Below, one piece after another: positions 12,201 to 23,600 of a stretch of 64,000 nt of DNA (within the stretch, counting starts at the first letter, position 1; the number at the start of each line of letters is the position of its first letter). The stretch is from Phalacrocorax aristotelis. Its lineage: Eukaryota > Chordata > Aves > Suliformes > Phalacrocoracidae. Where the stretch lies: contig NC_134277.1 in assembly GCF_949628215.1 (NCBI RefSeq), forward strand, positions 33,679,058 through 33,743,057, in the 5' to 3' direction. The position numbers and the translations under genes were made by a program. The notes below the pieces were generated by a model. It had not been told where the DNA came from and did not search any database. It worked only from the letters and a program-made list of their open reading frames with translations.

Positions 12201-15200
12201 TCGTATGCCAGGAAGAAACAAGGACATCAGAAAATCAAGGACACAGCAAGAAAGCACTGGGAATATGTAAACAGGGCATAGAGTGACGGAACTTGCTGCT
12301 TGGCCTGAACAAGATCTGGGATAAGACAATTGCTGGAGTCTATTGCCAGATGACTTCAGGAAAGACACCTGGTTCAGAATGAGCAAAGCACAAGGTCAGA
12401 GTTAGGAAACCTGAGAGGTCAAGTGCACCTGTATAATGGGCCATGCCAATGTCTTCAACACAAGTTTAGAAAATTTGGCACCTCAGCAGCAGCAAAGATG
12501 GGGGCAAAAGGATCCAGTCAAAACCAGGAGAGACCGCAACAGTCAGGTGTTTCAGATGAGGACAGAAGAGGATTCAGGTCCAAGAGTGAAGGGCAGCATA
12601 GGAAAGCAGGGACAGGGCTCAGCTTCAGCTCCAGTTAGTCCAAAGCCACTGAGAAATCTTTCAACAGACATCCAAGCTTTGGACTTAGATCCCCTTTTTA
12701 TATGACTGATAGCAAGTTCTGCACAGTTCACCACAGCATTAGGGGGCACTTAAAAACCTTTGCTTCATGTGAGTAGTAGAATGACTTTGGGGGCACAGTG
12801 CTGCAAGCAGGATGGTTGCGTGCAGGCTTGGAATTACGAGCAAGCAGCCCAGTCCAGCCACTCATTTTATGACTTACTGGTTCAAGGAAACAAGATTTGT
12901 TTATATTCTCTGCATACAAATAGGTTGGGATCAAAAAACATTTGACTCTATCACGTTTCTGAGAAATAGCCCACAAATTTCCAAATATTGGCTAACCACT
13001 GGCACTAAAAAACCAGGGTAATAACATGTTTAATTTTAACCACCTGAATAGTCCTATCAAATGTAGGTATGTGTACACATTCCTGAGAGCCCAGGCACTG
13101 AAAGAGCTAATCACACATTAAATTATCCCCAGTGTGTGGGAAATATATTTTCATAAGACATTTAAGTATATATAAAACTATTCTCTTTTTTTGAATGTTA
13201 GTACAAAAATCCCTATTATCTTTAAAATGTTGGCATCTGTGTTGATTTATTTAGATTGCCTACTTCTGTGGCAGTTAAGAGGTTATTTACAAATGAGGTA
13301 AAACTGTCTGATCAGCTAAGCTGCTGATCTTTTTTTTTTCAGGAAAAAGGCAAACACTTTCTGTAAACAAGATCAACAATTACACCCAACATGTAACATT
13401 TCAATGTTTATGAGCCACTGGGCAAGATACTTACTAAAAAGTAAGTATTCTGTAGTTACCCAAAAGAAGACATTGTAACTATTTCTTGGTCAAACTAACA
13501 CACCTCACAAATAAATCACAGCCCTTCCCCCCACCAAATTTCGACGTTTTTCTTAGGGAAGACAAATCTTAACATTTTAGAGAAGGACTTAATGCATTCT
13601 TAGTATAATACAAATTGCAGCAGCAGATACGCTTGTAAGCATTAATGCATACATAAAGCATACATAGAGAATTGCACAACACTGGTTAGAAGGGCCGCAT
13701 TTTTTAGGTACACTGTGTGGATGATCTGTGCAACATGCTAGGTATCAGTCTATTAATTCCATTCAAAAAAAAAAAAAAAGTAATCTGGAGCACTGGAAGG
13801 ATCCAGCCTTACAAGGTAACAGATGAGAGGCAGCTGGTATCGATTTCTACAGAGGAGTACAGCATGACTTGTATTTCTCTGAACTTTGAAATTAAGGAGC
13901 AGAGCCATGAGTTCCATTGAAAACTGGACAGGAACTGAAGGAATAGACAACAGCTAACTTTTGGGGTGTTTATTCATCTTACGCAGCAGGTGGCTGTCTT
14001 CTTGAACTTCAAGCTGAATTTAAGCATCATCTCTGTAAAGTACAACTTGTCAGTCTGCTCTGGATGTGACTGGAAGCATAGGTGTGTTGCAAGATTACAC
14101 TGGTGAAGAATAATTGAAGCCCTTTGACTGCCAGAGATAATAAAAAGGATCTTCTTTCTGGCAGTTGAGGAACAGAAATACATCCAAAAGGACTGATCAT
14201 TTTAGCAAAGAGCTGGCATGTAACATCAGCTAATGGGGTAGACTTAGCTTTTGTTCATTCCTCAACGGTTTTCATGGACAAGCCGTACTTCCATCTTATT
14301 CAGATCCACAAGTTAACAAGCACGTGTATGCTGGAAGTACAGTTTGGTCTTGTCAAAGGTTAAGGATTTTCTGTTCATCACAATGGCTTTCACTTTTTGT
14401 GGAACTATGGTTTATGAACTGGATTGGAAAGGGACATAGCTGAATATCGTCTTAATTTTAATGGTCACAGTACAGAACATCCTATGCATCTCATTTCGGA
14501 ATCATAGTGAGGGAATTGCTCACTGCCTGATGAGTCTTAAGTCCTGCTTGATAAGCTGTTACACCTCAGTGCCTTTTTAATACCTAAGGTGGTTTCCAGT
14601 AAAAGCATGGAACATCCAAAAGCTATTTGCCCACAGTATTAATGATACTAAAATATGCATCAATGTGAGAAACAATTTACTGAATGCTATAGAGTTTTGT
14701 ATGTATTGGTTTTTTCAATGTTTTCAGTGTTCCTATTTGACTGGGGGAAAAAAAGAGAGAAAAAAGTTTATGTTTTTTCTCCTAGTGCCTTCACTAGGCA
14801 CTACCTTAAGTGAGGAACCATGGGTAAGACAGTTTGTCTGTTCCAGTGTGATTTCCAAAACTTCTTGTGGCCCTCCCAAAAATGACCTTACTGATCTTCT
14901 GTGTGGTAAATATGCAAGCTTTTTTCCATTCCAAAATCCAGTCATTGTAAATTAGAGTGTATGCGAAGGGCATCTTAGGCCTAATGGTCAGCGGACACCA
15001 GTTCACAACGTGGCAGAGATGAAGCTGCAAGGATGATGCAAGTCCCTTTTTAGGGATAAAAACATTTTAAGGATTTCATCACCTCACCTCAGGTTTTATA
15101 AATTAAACTTATAAATGATAATGCAGGCATACCACATTATTTTGTCACCCCCATGACTTTCAGTAAATGTTTGTAATAACTCAGAAAGACAGTGATAAAA

Positions 15201-16434
15201 TGGGGAATGCTATATGTGAAAGAAGAGCTACACATATTCACTCCAGCACATCAGTCAACTCTGTAAATTACTTTTTTGGTCAGTAGGATTAGGAGTAGAT
15301 GATATAGTAATGGAGTAGCAATACTAGATCTAGCAGAAGCAAAATAAAGGCTGCCTGAATATTACCACCATGCACTGCTTCATTATATTTATTAGCACTG
15401 ACTGGAAATGAGTAGGGCAAGCACGGCAGTAACCAAAACATGGAGGTGTCTCAGAGATGCCCTATACGTTCCAGTATAAATTTAGAAGTTCCCAGCATAG
15501 CATCAGCACAGTGACCAGTCCTTTAGAATGTAATTATAATGCCAGTGCTGCCTTTCAGAAGACAGAGGACAAGAGGACACAATGAAACAAAAGTATGTAT
15601 CACTTTGAAGCTTATCGATCTGTCAGAGAAATGGTGCTGTGGGCTTTCAGTAGCCAATTTGGACCAAGCTGTCACATCGCACTCCATGACTTAACATCTA
15701 CCAAACCACTGAAACTGATTCCCAAACTAAAACACAATGCAAAACAAACTAACGAGAACCCTGTCCAAGTTGAAACATACGCAGATGCAGTTTTATTTCT
15801 AATCTTGAGAGGTGAGATTTATTTTGAGGGTCACAGAAAACACTGCTTACCAGAGTTGAGCTTTCATTTGTTGCATCCCTTGAGCAATCAATGACATTCA
15901 GGCCCAAATTCCAAACATTTCTTTAGCCACTAGCTTTACCTTTCAGTCTTAACTAGTTCTTTACCAGTCTCGGAAACAAAAATTTTAAACATTTGTTTCA
16001 GAAAAGATAACACTGGAAAATAATACAGCAGAAAGAGTACAATCAATCTTAAAAAATTAAAAAAAAGTAAATCAAAGCATGAAACTTCTACGGTAATAAA
16101 TGGAATATATATACATACAAATGCAAATTCCAAAGCTCTTAGGTGAGACATAGCTAAATGTTTGGGGTTTTTTTTTTTTTTTTGATTGCTTAGATTTCCA
16201 AGAACTAAATGGCTTTGAAGCTCATCGTTACCTGGAAGGGGAGAAATAAAAGGAGACGCTCCCTTCTTTCCCAAGTAATGAAGATATCTATCCATAAATT
16301 TCTATTAGAAATAAATGTGGTTAAGGTAAGATACATAGACCGAAGTGCTTCATATGCCGTTTAAAACAGTATTAGGGAAAGGCAATTCTGGAGACTGTTA
16401 ATCATTGCCGAAGGGACCTAACGTGGGTTCAGCA
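9206..16434. other. Intergenic DNA upstream of the CpG island
   Basis: About 7.2 kb of AT-rich sequence with scattered short frames on both strands. The longest plus frame near the promoter is 99 codons (15,595-15,894) and shows no recognisable domain. Simple sequence includes ATAATAATAATAATA near 11,528, a 15-base A-run at 13,765-13,779 and a 16-base T-run at 16,168-16,183. I see no CR1, LTR or RNA gene. Distal regulatory elements could be present but cannot be recognised from one sequence. Confidence 0.45.
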
Positions 16435-17192
16435 AGACGGCCGTGCTCTCGCTGAAGATACTAAGAAACATAAAGGCTGATAAAATGCTACGAGGGGAAG
16501 CAGCACCGGAGAAAGGCGCGGTCACCCCAGGACGTGACAGCCCCCCAGGCAGAGGCACCGGCGGGACCCCAAAGTGCCGGCGCACACCTCCCCCGCGCCC
16601 ATCGCCTGAGCCCCGCTGGGTACAGCGGCGGGGCCTCTCCTCTCCGCACCGCACCACACCGCCGGGCCCGGCGTCCCGCTCCCTCAGCCGGCAGGGCGGC
16701 GGGCGGGCGCGTCCCCGCCCGGAGGGACGCCAGAGGATACCGGTGCAAAGGGTGGCGGGGGCGCCACACGGCCGCCCGCCTCCTCCGCCCGGGCTCGGCC
16801 CGGCGCGGCGGGGGCGCCATGCGGGCCCTGCCTTCCCCGCCCCGCGGCGACGCCCTCAGAGCCGCCGCGCAGGGCCGCGCTCCGGCAACCCGCGGAACAC
16901 CGAGGCGGAGGCGCGGAGACGGGGGCGCCGGCACCGCCAGCCCCCACCCCCGCGGGCCGCGCCCTCCGCCCGGCCAGGCCACCCGCAGCCCCTCGGCTTT
17001 CGTGCCCGAAGCGCCCCCGGGGGCGCACCCTCCGCCGCTCCAGCCCGGGCGAGGCGCCCCTCGGCGATGTCCCCGGCCCGCCCGGGCCCGCTCGGCCCCC
17101 AGCGGCCGCGGCGGGGAGCGCGGCACCGCCCGCCGGCTTCCCCCCGCCCCCCCCCCCCCCGCCGCCGCTCCCCCCCCCGCCGAGCCGAGCGG

Positions 17193-17202
17193 CTATTTTT
17201 AG
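17193..17202 (+). promoter_or_regulatory. MEF2-type / TATA-like element
   Basis: The sequence CTATTTTTAG matches the MEF2 consensus YTA(A/T)4TAR exactly and stands out as an AT island inside almost pure GC. It could bind MEF2 factors, or serve as a non-canonical TATA box for a start site around 17,225-17,235. It lies about 255 bp before the first-exon splice donor. The MEF2 consensus is established knowledge; use in this promoter is inference. Confidence 0.55.
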
Positions 17203-17387
17203 TAAATCCTCCTCGCGTCGCCACGGGCGGCGATCGCAGCGCGCAGCCCCTCGCCAGCTGCCGCCGCCCCGCCCGCCCGCCGCGCACGGCACAGGCTGGC
17301 CCCGCCGCCGGCGCTATGGCCACCTAACCCCCGCGGGAGCCGCAACTTTTCCTCCCCGCTCCGCGCCTTCCCCCGCCGCTCCGGTGG

Positions 17388-17395
17388 AAGATGGC
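17388..17395 (+). promoter_or_regulatory. YY1-like element in first exon
   Basis: AAGATGGC matches the core of the YY1 motif found just downstream of many CpG-island start sites. The ATG of the motif is also the start codon of the 16-residue uORF at 17,391. If YY1 is used here, the principal start site probably lies within a few tens of bases upstream, in the pyrimidine-rich stretch around 17,345-17,380. Confidence 0.45.
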
Positions 17396-17441
17396 AGTTG
17401 GGGGAAGGACTGGAAGTTGCAGCCCGCGAGCGAAGAGATAA
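17391..17441 (+). promoter_or_regulatory. Upstream open reading frame, 16 codons
   Basis: The ATG has A at -3 and G at +4, a strong Kozak context, and opens sixteen codons ending in TAA within the first exon (product Met-Ala-Val-Gly-Gly-Arg-Thr-Gly...). A second, minimal uORF (ATG GCC ACC TAA) lies at 17,316-17,327 and is transcribed only if the start site is upstream of it. If this exon is spliced to 58,550, the main start at 58,644 follows, so the uORF could dampen translation. Whether it is translated is unknown. Confidence 0.4.
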
Positions 17442-17659
17442 GGCGGAGGCGCGGGAAGGTGAGTGGCACCGGCCGGCTGCCGCTCCTCCGCTCCGCTCCC
17501 CTCCCCTCCGCCCCGCTCCGCTCCGCCCGGCCGCGGCCGGCAGCCGGCAGCCAGCGCGGGGGACGGCCGGTCCCGCCGCCCCGCCGTTCTCCGTGCCTTG
17601 CCGGGGTGGATTTTTTTGGGACCTTTGGGAAGGTTTCGGGAAGTTGGGGCCGTGTCTTT

Positions 17660-17706
17660 GGGGGGGGGGGGGGGGGCAAGGTGGCGGTCCGGGGGGGGGG
17701 GGGGGG
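17660..17706 (+). repeat. Two poly-G tracts at the start of intron 1
   Basis: A 17-base G run (17,660-17,676) and a 16-base G run (17,691-17,706) are separated by 14 bases, about 200 bases downstream of the 5' splice site. On the non-template strand and in the nascent RNA they can form G-quadruplexes, a feature often seen near the start of first introns. Run lengths at such homopolymers are prone to sequencing error. Confidence 0.85.
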
Positions 17707-18130
17707 CGGCCGTCGTCCGTGTCCTGTCCCCCTGTGTCTCCGTCCCCCCGTCCCCCCCCGGCAAGTTTTGTTCTGCGGGAGCGTGAGTGGAAGAGTTTTT
17801 CCGCGCGACTGCCCTGCTGGTGTGTGTGTGCTGTACTTGGTCGGGGAGGGGGTCCCTTCGCGACCCCCTCCTGCTGTGGAGCCGCGGGGAGCTGCCCCGG
17901 TGGGGGCCGAGGAGGCGGGAGCGGGGAGGGGGCTCCCCACGGGCACCGTGTGGGGACTGGCGGGAGCAGGCGGCGGCCGGGGGGCAGGCACGGAGGCACC
18001 CCGTCCCGGGTGGGCGGCAGGAGTTCTCTGTAACTGCATTTCGCGTGGCAGAGCGGTGTGTGCGCGTCCCGGCCAGGCGAGGGGCAGGCTGGCAGCGCCG
18101 GGCGTCGGACCGGTGGTTTCCAGTGAGGGT

Positions 18131-21100
18131 GCAGTTGTTCTGACTCACCTAAAATGCCTGAATTTTGATCAGAAATGGAACATAATAGCAATCGGTAATC
18201 ATTCGTGCTTACCACTGTCATAGAAAAAGAAGCAGGTATTACTTGCGGTGCACAAAACGCGTATCTTTGAGAGATTTACGCTGAGCCCACGGCCGTTTGT
18301 ATTTTTAAGTGCTCCGTAGAGGTCTAAAAACACTGTTATACTACGTGAGAATTTAAGAGGGGAGAAATGCTGAAGACAACTTGAACATTGAGGGAGAAGT
18401 AGCGGAGTGAATTGCGGAGACCTTTTGACATACGAAAATGCATGAATGTTCTTTTCTGATGCAAAAGCTGTTGGGAATCTCTGCCACAAACGGCACAGAA
18501 CAAGCACTGACACAGAAACTGACGAATTTTAAACATATTTGTCTTCCAACATTGTCAGCTTTAGTTCCTTGACATTTTGTTTTCTGTGACAGAAGAATAG
18601 TTTTGTGACAGTTATTCAGGATTTAATTTGCAAGCTGACAAAGGCCTGTAAGCTCTGCTGAGAACTCATGAACAAAAAAGTAAGGTATTTCACATGAAGA
18701 TTTTTCAAATGCCTTGTACCTCACCTATCTTCCCTCTCTCATCTCGCCTCTGCTCCCTGGCTCTCCAACAGCTTCCCTAGATCTACTGAAGATATTTAAA
18801 GTTATATTTTTATTGGATATTTCTAAATTTTCTCTCATGTCCGATGCGTTCCTGTATCAGTGGCCCCAGCCCATCTATGTGTTGTACCCAGAACACTTAC
18901 TTTGTTCAGCGAGAAGTGCGGGCTTGTTCTCTGTCATAATACTGGAACAGTCTTGGAATGCATTTCCATCCCCCCATACAAGTTGCATTGTTATTTGTAT
19001 AAAATAGGTAGGTCTCAACTATGTATAACTTTCCACCGTCGATGATGCAAATAATACAGTCTTTTTTAACAGCTCTTTTTCATTACAATGGCAGAGATGT
19101 GATCTGGAACATTGGGGAAAAAATGTGTCATGGCCCCACAGAAAAGCTGCAGTCAGTCATATTTACCTGCCACTGGTGCCAGCTTCTCCATGTAAATATT
19201 GAAATAGCTCTGTTTGGTATGAAAATGTCATTGTCAGTTCAGAATTCCAAAAAAGACAAAAACACGCCATTATAATTCTTGGTGACCAAGCTGATGCAAG
19301 TGCAGCACTATGGTTAGTTAAGCCCACACAAAACACTGTTCTGCTTGTCAGATTCCTTTGTATTTTGGTATCAAAGTCTATGTGAATGTGTAATACACCC
19401 AAATATTTTCAACCTAACATTAAAATGCCTGTTTTGAAAACAGTAGTGTTTGGTTTTCCATTAACCTCCTTTGCCACAAATGAAGAGCAGTCTACAACAT
19501 GGAACGGGAATAGTAGTTTGTAAGCTGTTGTGTATCTTCTGTTTAGCACCATCTTCCTGTGACCAGAACAGTTTAAAAACAAAAGTGAAATAGTGTCTTC
19601 ACTACTGAAAGTCCCAATACATGCTTCATTTGGTGCAGCTGTTCGTATTAGAATTTTGCTGGGGAAAAAAATGTAATATTGTGATTGAGTGGCATATATA
19701 TTTTCTAATTTCTTAATAGAAGATAACATTAAAAAGAGATTAAAATTATAAAAACTATGTACTTTCTAAAAAGCATTTAAAGAGGAAAATTATTTTCAGT
19801 TGTTCATCTCACTACCTGAGATAGTTGCTGTTAAAAATGTAATTTGGTTACTGAAAATACTGATTGAATTCGTCTTTACCCGTCGTGAAAATAATATGAA
19901 TTCTGGTATGAATTACCATGAATACTGAGGGTGAATAAATGTAGTTGGAATAGTTAGTCTCTTAGTATTCAACTAATGCTTAGTAGGAGAAATGTAGTCG
20001 TGAAAATAATCAAATCCTGTTGTGTATGGACAGCTGTTACCATGAAAAATGGCAAAAAAGGTGGGATGTAGGCTAGTCATCTCCAAAATGGTAAATGAAG
20101 CATATATTCACCAGATTGCATGTACTATTGTCATTTTATGTTAATCGGTATTCAGACTAAGGTAATTTAAAGCTACTTAGGGTATGTGTACACAAAGTGC
20201 GATACAAAGTACTTCTGGTTTACAGTGTAGTCACAGCTGAATCATGTAGCTTAGAGACCTTAGTATATCTCAGGAGTGAGGGTTTTCTCCCTTTTGCAAA
20301 AGAGGTTTGAGCTCAGTTTTCTGAGGATTATATGCTTTGTCCTCTATGCATACTGCCTACATGAAATTAACTTTCCACATAAATTCAAGTTAAAAGAATG
20401 GGTATTTACCAGAGTTTTCCAGTCTCTTCAAGAATATATTAAAAATGTTCTTTCTCTTGCTGCATTGGAGTAGGAAGGTGCATAATACATTTGATGAGTT
20501 AAATTAAAGGTAACTCTCATGTAAAGACAGAGCGTTGGACTAGTCCATGATAGAAGATATTTGTCATGTTTCAAGGTTTCAGTAATGATTTCCAGAGAAG
20601 TGAGCATTTTTATCAGAGAAAGCTGGATTGCTGAATCACTTAAGGTTAGATTGTTTACTGAAACTGATATGTGAGTAAGGCATTTTAGAGCTGACGTTAC
20701 TTGATGAAATCACCTTTCATTTACTCCTTTTGTTTTTGAGTTTTTAGGTTAGGATGATCATAATAATTTATCCCTTATTTGATGTAACTTACTTGGAATG
20801 AATGCATTATGCAGTGGATGCTGGGTAAGGCTGCACTAGTGTTGCCTTTTATAATATTGTGAAGTTTATTTGTATTTGCTAATCCATACCTTCATCTTCA
20901 AGCAGCAAAAATTACAGTGAAATGGTGCTTAACTACTGTTCAAAAATAATCTTTCAATACTATGAGGCCATCTTAAAATCCTTGTAGCTACAAGGTATGA
21001 TCTAACTTTCCTGTGACGACATACCCAAACTTTTCCATGCTTCTCCATTTTTATACAATATAGAGTTATGTAACTTTTTGCCAAAGAAGTTTGTCAATGC

Positions 21101-23086
21101 AAAAAGTTAACATGAGTTCAAAAATGATTTAGAAAAATTCGTAAATGAAAAACATGTCAAAGGCTAGAAAGCAGAGAGGTAATGTCTCTGGATCAGTCCC
21201 CAACCTGCAAGTATTCTGGAGACTTCAGGGTATTCTGAGGAGGTACCATTACATGGTTGCGTTGTGCTTCCTCACTTTTCCATGCTCATCTGCTGTTGGG
21301 CATCTGGGGACAAGATATGGGGCTAAACAGATCTTCGGTTTGATTAGGTTTTGCCGTTCTTAGATTCTCACACAGTCAAGATCGGCAAGGTGAAATTACA
21401 TAATTTGGAAATTCCTTTATGGGGAAAAGTGATTGAAAGCTTTTGTTACACAACCTTCAAGATCAGATGTTTACTTGTCTTTAGCATTAATTCAATATAT
21501 TATGTAGATTATGAGCTGGGAAGGTAGCGGGAAGCAAATATTTGTTCTTATTTTCCAGTAATTTCTTGTTAATGGCGTTGTTCAATGTAAGTGTTAACAT
21601 TTATCACTCACAAATCATGATACATTGTCAAAGTTTCTTTATAATGTCTAATAACTACCAGGATAGTTCGGTTTTAAAGCTATTGTATAAATGTAAACTG
21701 TTTTTGTTTAGGGAAATGAAATGGTCTTTGGCTCAGAAGTGCATGTAAGAAGACGACTACTTACATCTTTTATTAGTCCCTAGTTTTTCAGTCTTGGAGT
21801 AGAAGATGATGGATTCTGTATCTCTTCATTCAATTTTTGCTCTGAGGCTCTCAGTCTTTGTTTTAAGCTCATTTCTGTTCAAGATACAGAGTGCTCTTTC
21901 TCTAGAATGGATGACTGTCACTCTTGGGGCTTTGTTCAGGCTTGAGTCCTGTATCTGACTCAGGCTGAGCATGTGTGAGTCTCTACCATCATGTTCGCTG
22001 AGTCCAGCTTCTGTTGCCATGCTGCTTTAACCAGGAAGAAAAAAGGCCTTGTCTAATGAGTGTCTTGAAAAGTTCGTGCCTTGCCCCCTAGAGAAATTGG
22101 CAGCCCTGTAGAATCAGTCAGCCTTCTGTGCACGAAAGACACGAGAAGACTTGAGCATGAACTTATTCATAAAGGTGTGGTGTACTGCATAGTGCCTTTT
22201 GTGCCTCAACCTTCTGCAATGCCAAGGGTCTTCCATTTGCAGCTCTGCACTCTGCCTTTCCCTTGCAGCTCTGTAACCTTTCACCAAAGCTGCAGTGTTG
22301 CTCTTGCTGTCCTTGTGCTGTGGGTTGTGCAGTTCTCAAGGTCTTACACACCTGCACACCCTAATACTACTGTTCTGTCAGGTTTCTGCAGGTGTAAAAG
22401 TCTCTCACCATCCTTTTCTTGCAACTTTTTTTGCAGCTTTTAGTTTGCATTAGTAAAAAGACAAGTATCTGATAAGTATTATCGAATAATATACATAAAG
22501 CTGAACAGCCAGTTAGCTTGCAACACCAGCCTCTGATCAAAGACTTCTCCAGTCAATGCTGATAGCATCAGAAGTGGGGACAGGCAGTAGGGAAATGGAG
22601 CAGATCACGAGGAGATCTATAGAGTTTCTATGGAAAAAAGTAGTATGCTGGACCACCTGATGCACTGAAGAGGACACCTGGGAGAGGATGCTTATTGGGG
22701 AGACCCTGTCAGTTCTCTTCTCGACTAGCCACTGGAGGGAGTTTTGCCTTTCAGTTTTCTCCTTTTGTTTTTCCAGTTCCCTTTCCCTCATTCTCAGCCT
22801 CTGAGACTGAGTTTACCCCTCTGGTTTATTTTCTTATAAGAATATATTTATTCCTGCAAGTATCTTTGTGCCCTTCTCTGCATCATTTTTAATCTGAATT
22901 ATATTTCTTCAGCAAATGTGACCAGAATGGTAGTCTGTACCCATAGAAATCTCATTACTGCCTTGTTCAACGGTGGTAGTGCTCTATCTCTTTTTTAAAA
23001 AGCTTACCGACGTGTCCTAGGATGTATTCCGGTCAGACTGGAAGTTTAATTTCCCGTTACTTTTGTAATGCTCATGATTACACTAA
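18131..23086. other. Intronic DNA, nothing recognised
   Basis: AT-rich intron sequence. A T/C-richer part near 22,160-22,440 repeats the phrase TTGCAGCTCTG twice but gives no splice-bounded exon. Short open frames on both strands lack motifs. Confidence 0.4.
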
Positions 23087-23600
23087 ATCACAGAAGCATT
23101 CAAGTTGGAAAGGACCTTAGGAGGTCTGTAGTCCAATCTCTTGGTCAAAGGAGAGTCAACATAGAATTTAGTCCATGTTGCTTAAGGGTTTGTCCAATTC
23201 TGTCTGGAAAGCCTCCAAAGAAAGAGATTCCACAAGCTCTCTGGTCAATCAGACCCAACACTTAATTATCCTCATAGCAATTCTTCATGTTTATGTTGAG
23301 TCATAACCTCCCAGTTTCAATCTGTGACTGTTGTCTCTTGTTCTTGTGCCATGCACACCTGTGAAGAGCCTGGCTTCATCTTGTTGGTAACCTCCTTGTA
23401 GGCACTGGTGGGCTGATATTAGGCCCCCGCTAAAGCTGTCTCATCTCCAGGCTGAACAAGCTCTGATCTCTCAGCTTCTCCTCACAGGGCAAGTGCTCCA
23501 GCCCCTGACTGTCTTGATGGACTCAGGAGAAGGCATCTTTCACCAAAACTGGATGCAGTATTCCAGATGAGGTCCAGTGCTTGAGTAAAGGGGAATGCTA
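23087..23600 (-). mobile_element. Old CR1 LINE fragment, antisense
   Basis: The plus strand starts with ATCACAGAAGCATTCAAGTT, continues through GGAAAGGACCTTAGGAGGTC, and later reads CATCTCCAGGCTGAACAAGC and GCTCCAGCCCCTGACTGTCT. These are the landmarks of the antisense CR1 3' region. Unlike the copies at 44,897 and 47,191, no long reverse-transcriptase frame survives, so this insertion is older. It ends with CCAGTGCTTGAGTAAAGGGG, matching the usual antisense CR1 order. Confidence 0.9.

Larger units (their letters stand above)
17225..17458 (+). other. First exon (5' UTR) of an unidentified gene
   Basis: The 3' end is well defined by a consensus donor, GGGAAG|GTGAGT, with the intron starting at 17,459. 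The 5' end is uncertain: about 17,225 if the CTATTTTTAG element acts as a TATA box, or about 17,345-17,380 if the YY1-like AAGATGGC at 17,388 sits in its usual position just downstream of the start. No ATG in the exon opens a frame that reaches the donor: ATG 17,316 stops after three codons and ATG 17,391 after sixteen. The exon is therefore non-coding unless transcription starts further upstream. Only plus-strand polarity fits a good donor at this position. Confidence 0.65.
16435..18130. promoter_or_regulatory. CpG island promoter
   Basis: Composition switches abruptly from AT-rich to strongly GC-rich with dense CpG at about 16,435 and fades out near 18,130. GC-box-like GGGCGGG/CCCGCCC motifs are frequent, and long C and G runs are present (about 17,146-17,160, 17,660-17,676 and 17,691-17,706). 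Several long open frames run through on all strands, which is expected where AT-rich stop codons are rare; they carry only Pro/Arg/Gly/Ala-rich low-complexity protein and I do not call them genes. The island ends about 0.7 kb inside the first intron, the usual arrangement for a vertebrate housekeeping or developmental promoter. Confidence 0.93.

Noticed and set aside
15595..15894. 99-codon plus-strand frame upstream of the CpG island
   Set aside because: Starts inside AT-rich sequence without promoter or splice pairing, and no domain is recognisable.
16226..16240. Minus-strand donor-like site (CAG|GTAACG) suggesting a divergent transcript
   Set aside because: GTAACG is a weak donor and no further exon could be matched on the minus strand; divergent transcription from the island cannot be judged from sequence alone.
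17384..17458. A coding first exon reading EDGSWGKDWKLQ... in frame with exon 2
   Set aside because: The frame has no ATG in the exon; it opens only at a GTG. It is kept as a finding about exon 2, not annotated as coding.
16443..18223. Several open frames of 200-340 codons on both strands
   Set aside because: They lie in the CpG island, where stop codons are rare, and encode only Pro/Arg/Gly/Ala-rich low-complexity protein. They overlap each other on all frames, cross the splice donor at 17,459 and have no conserved motif.
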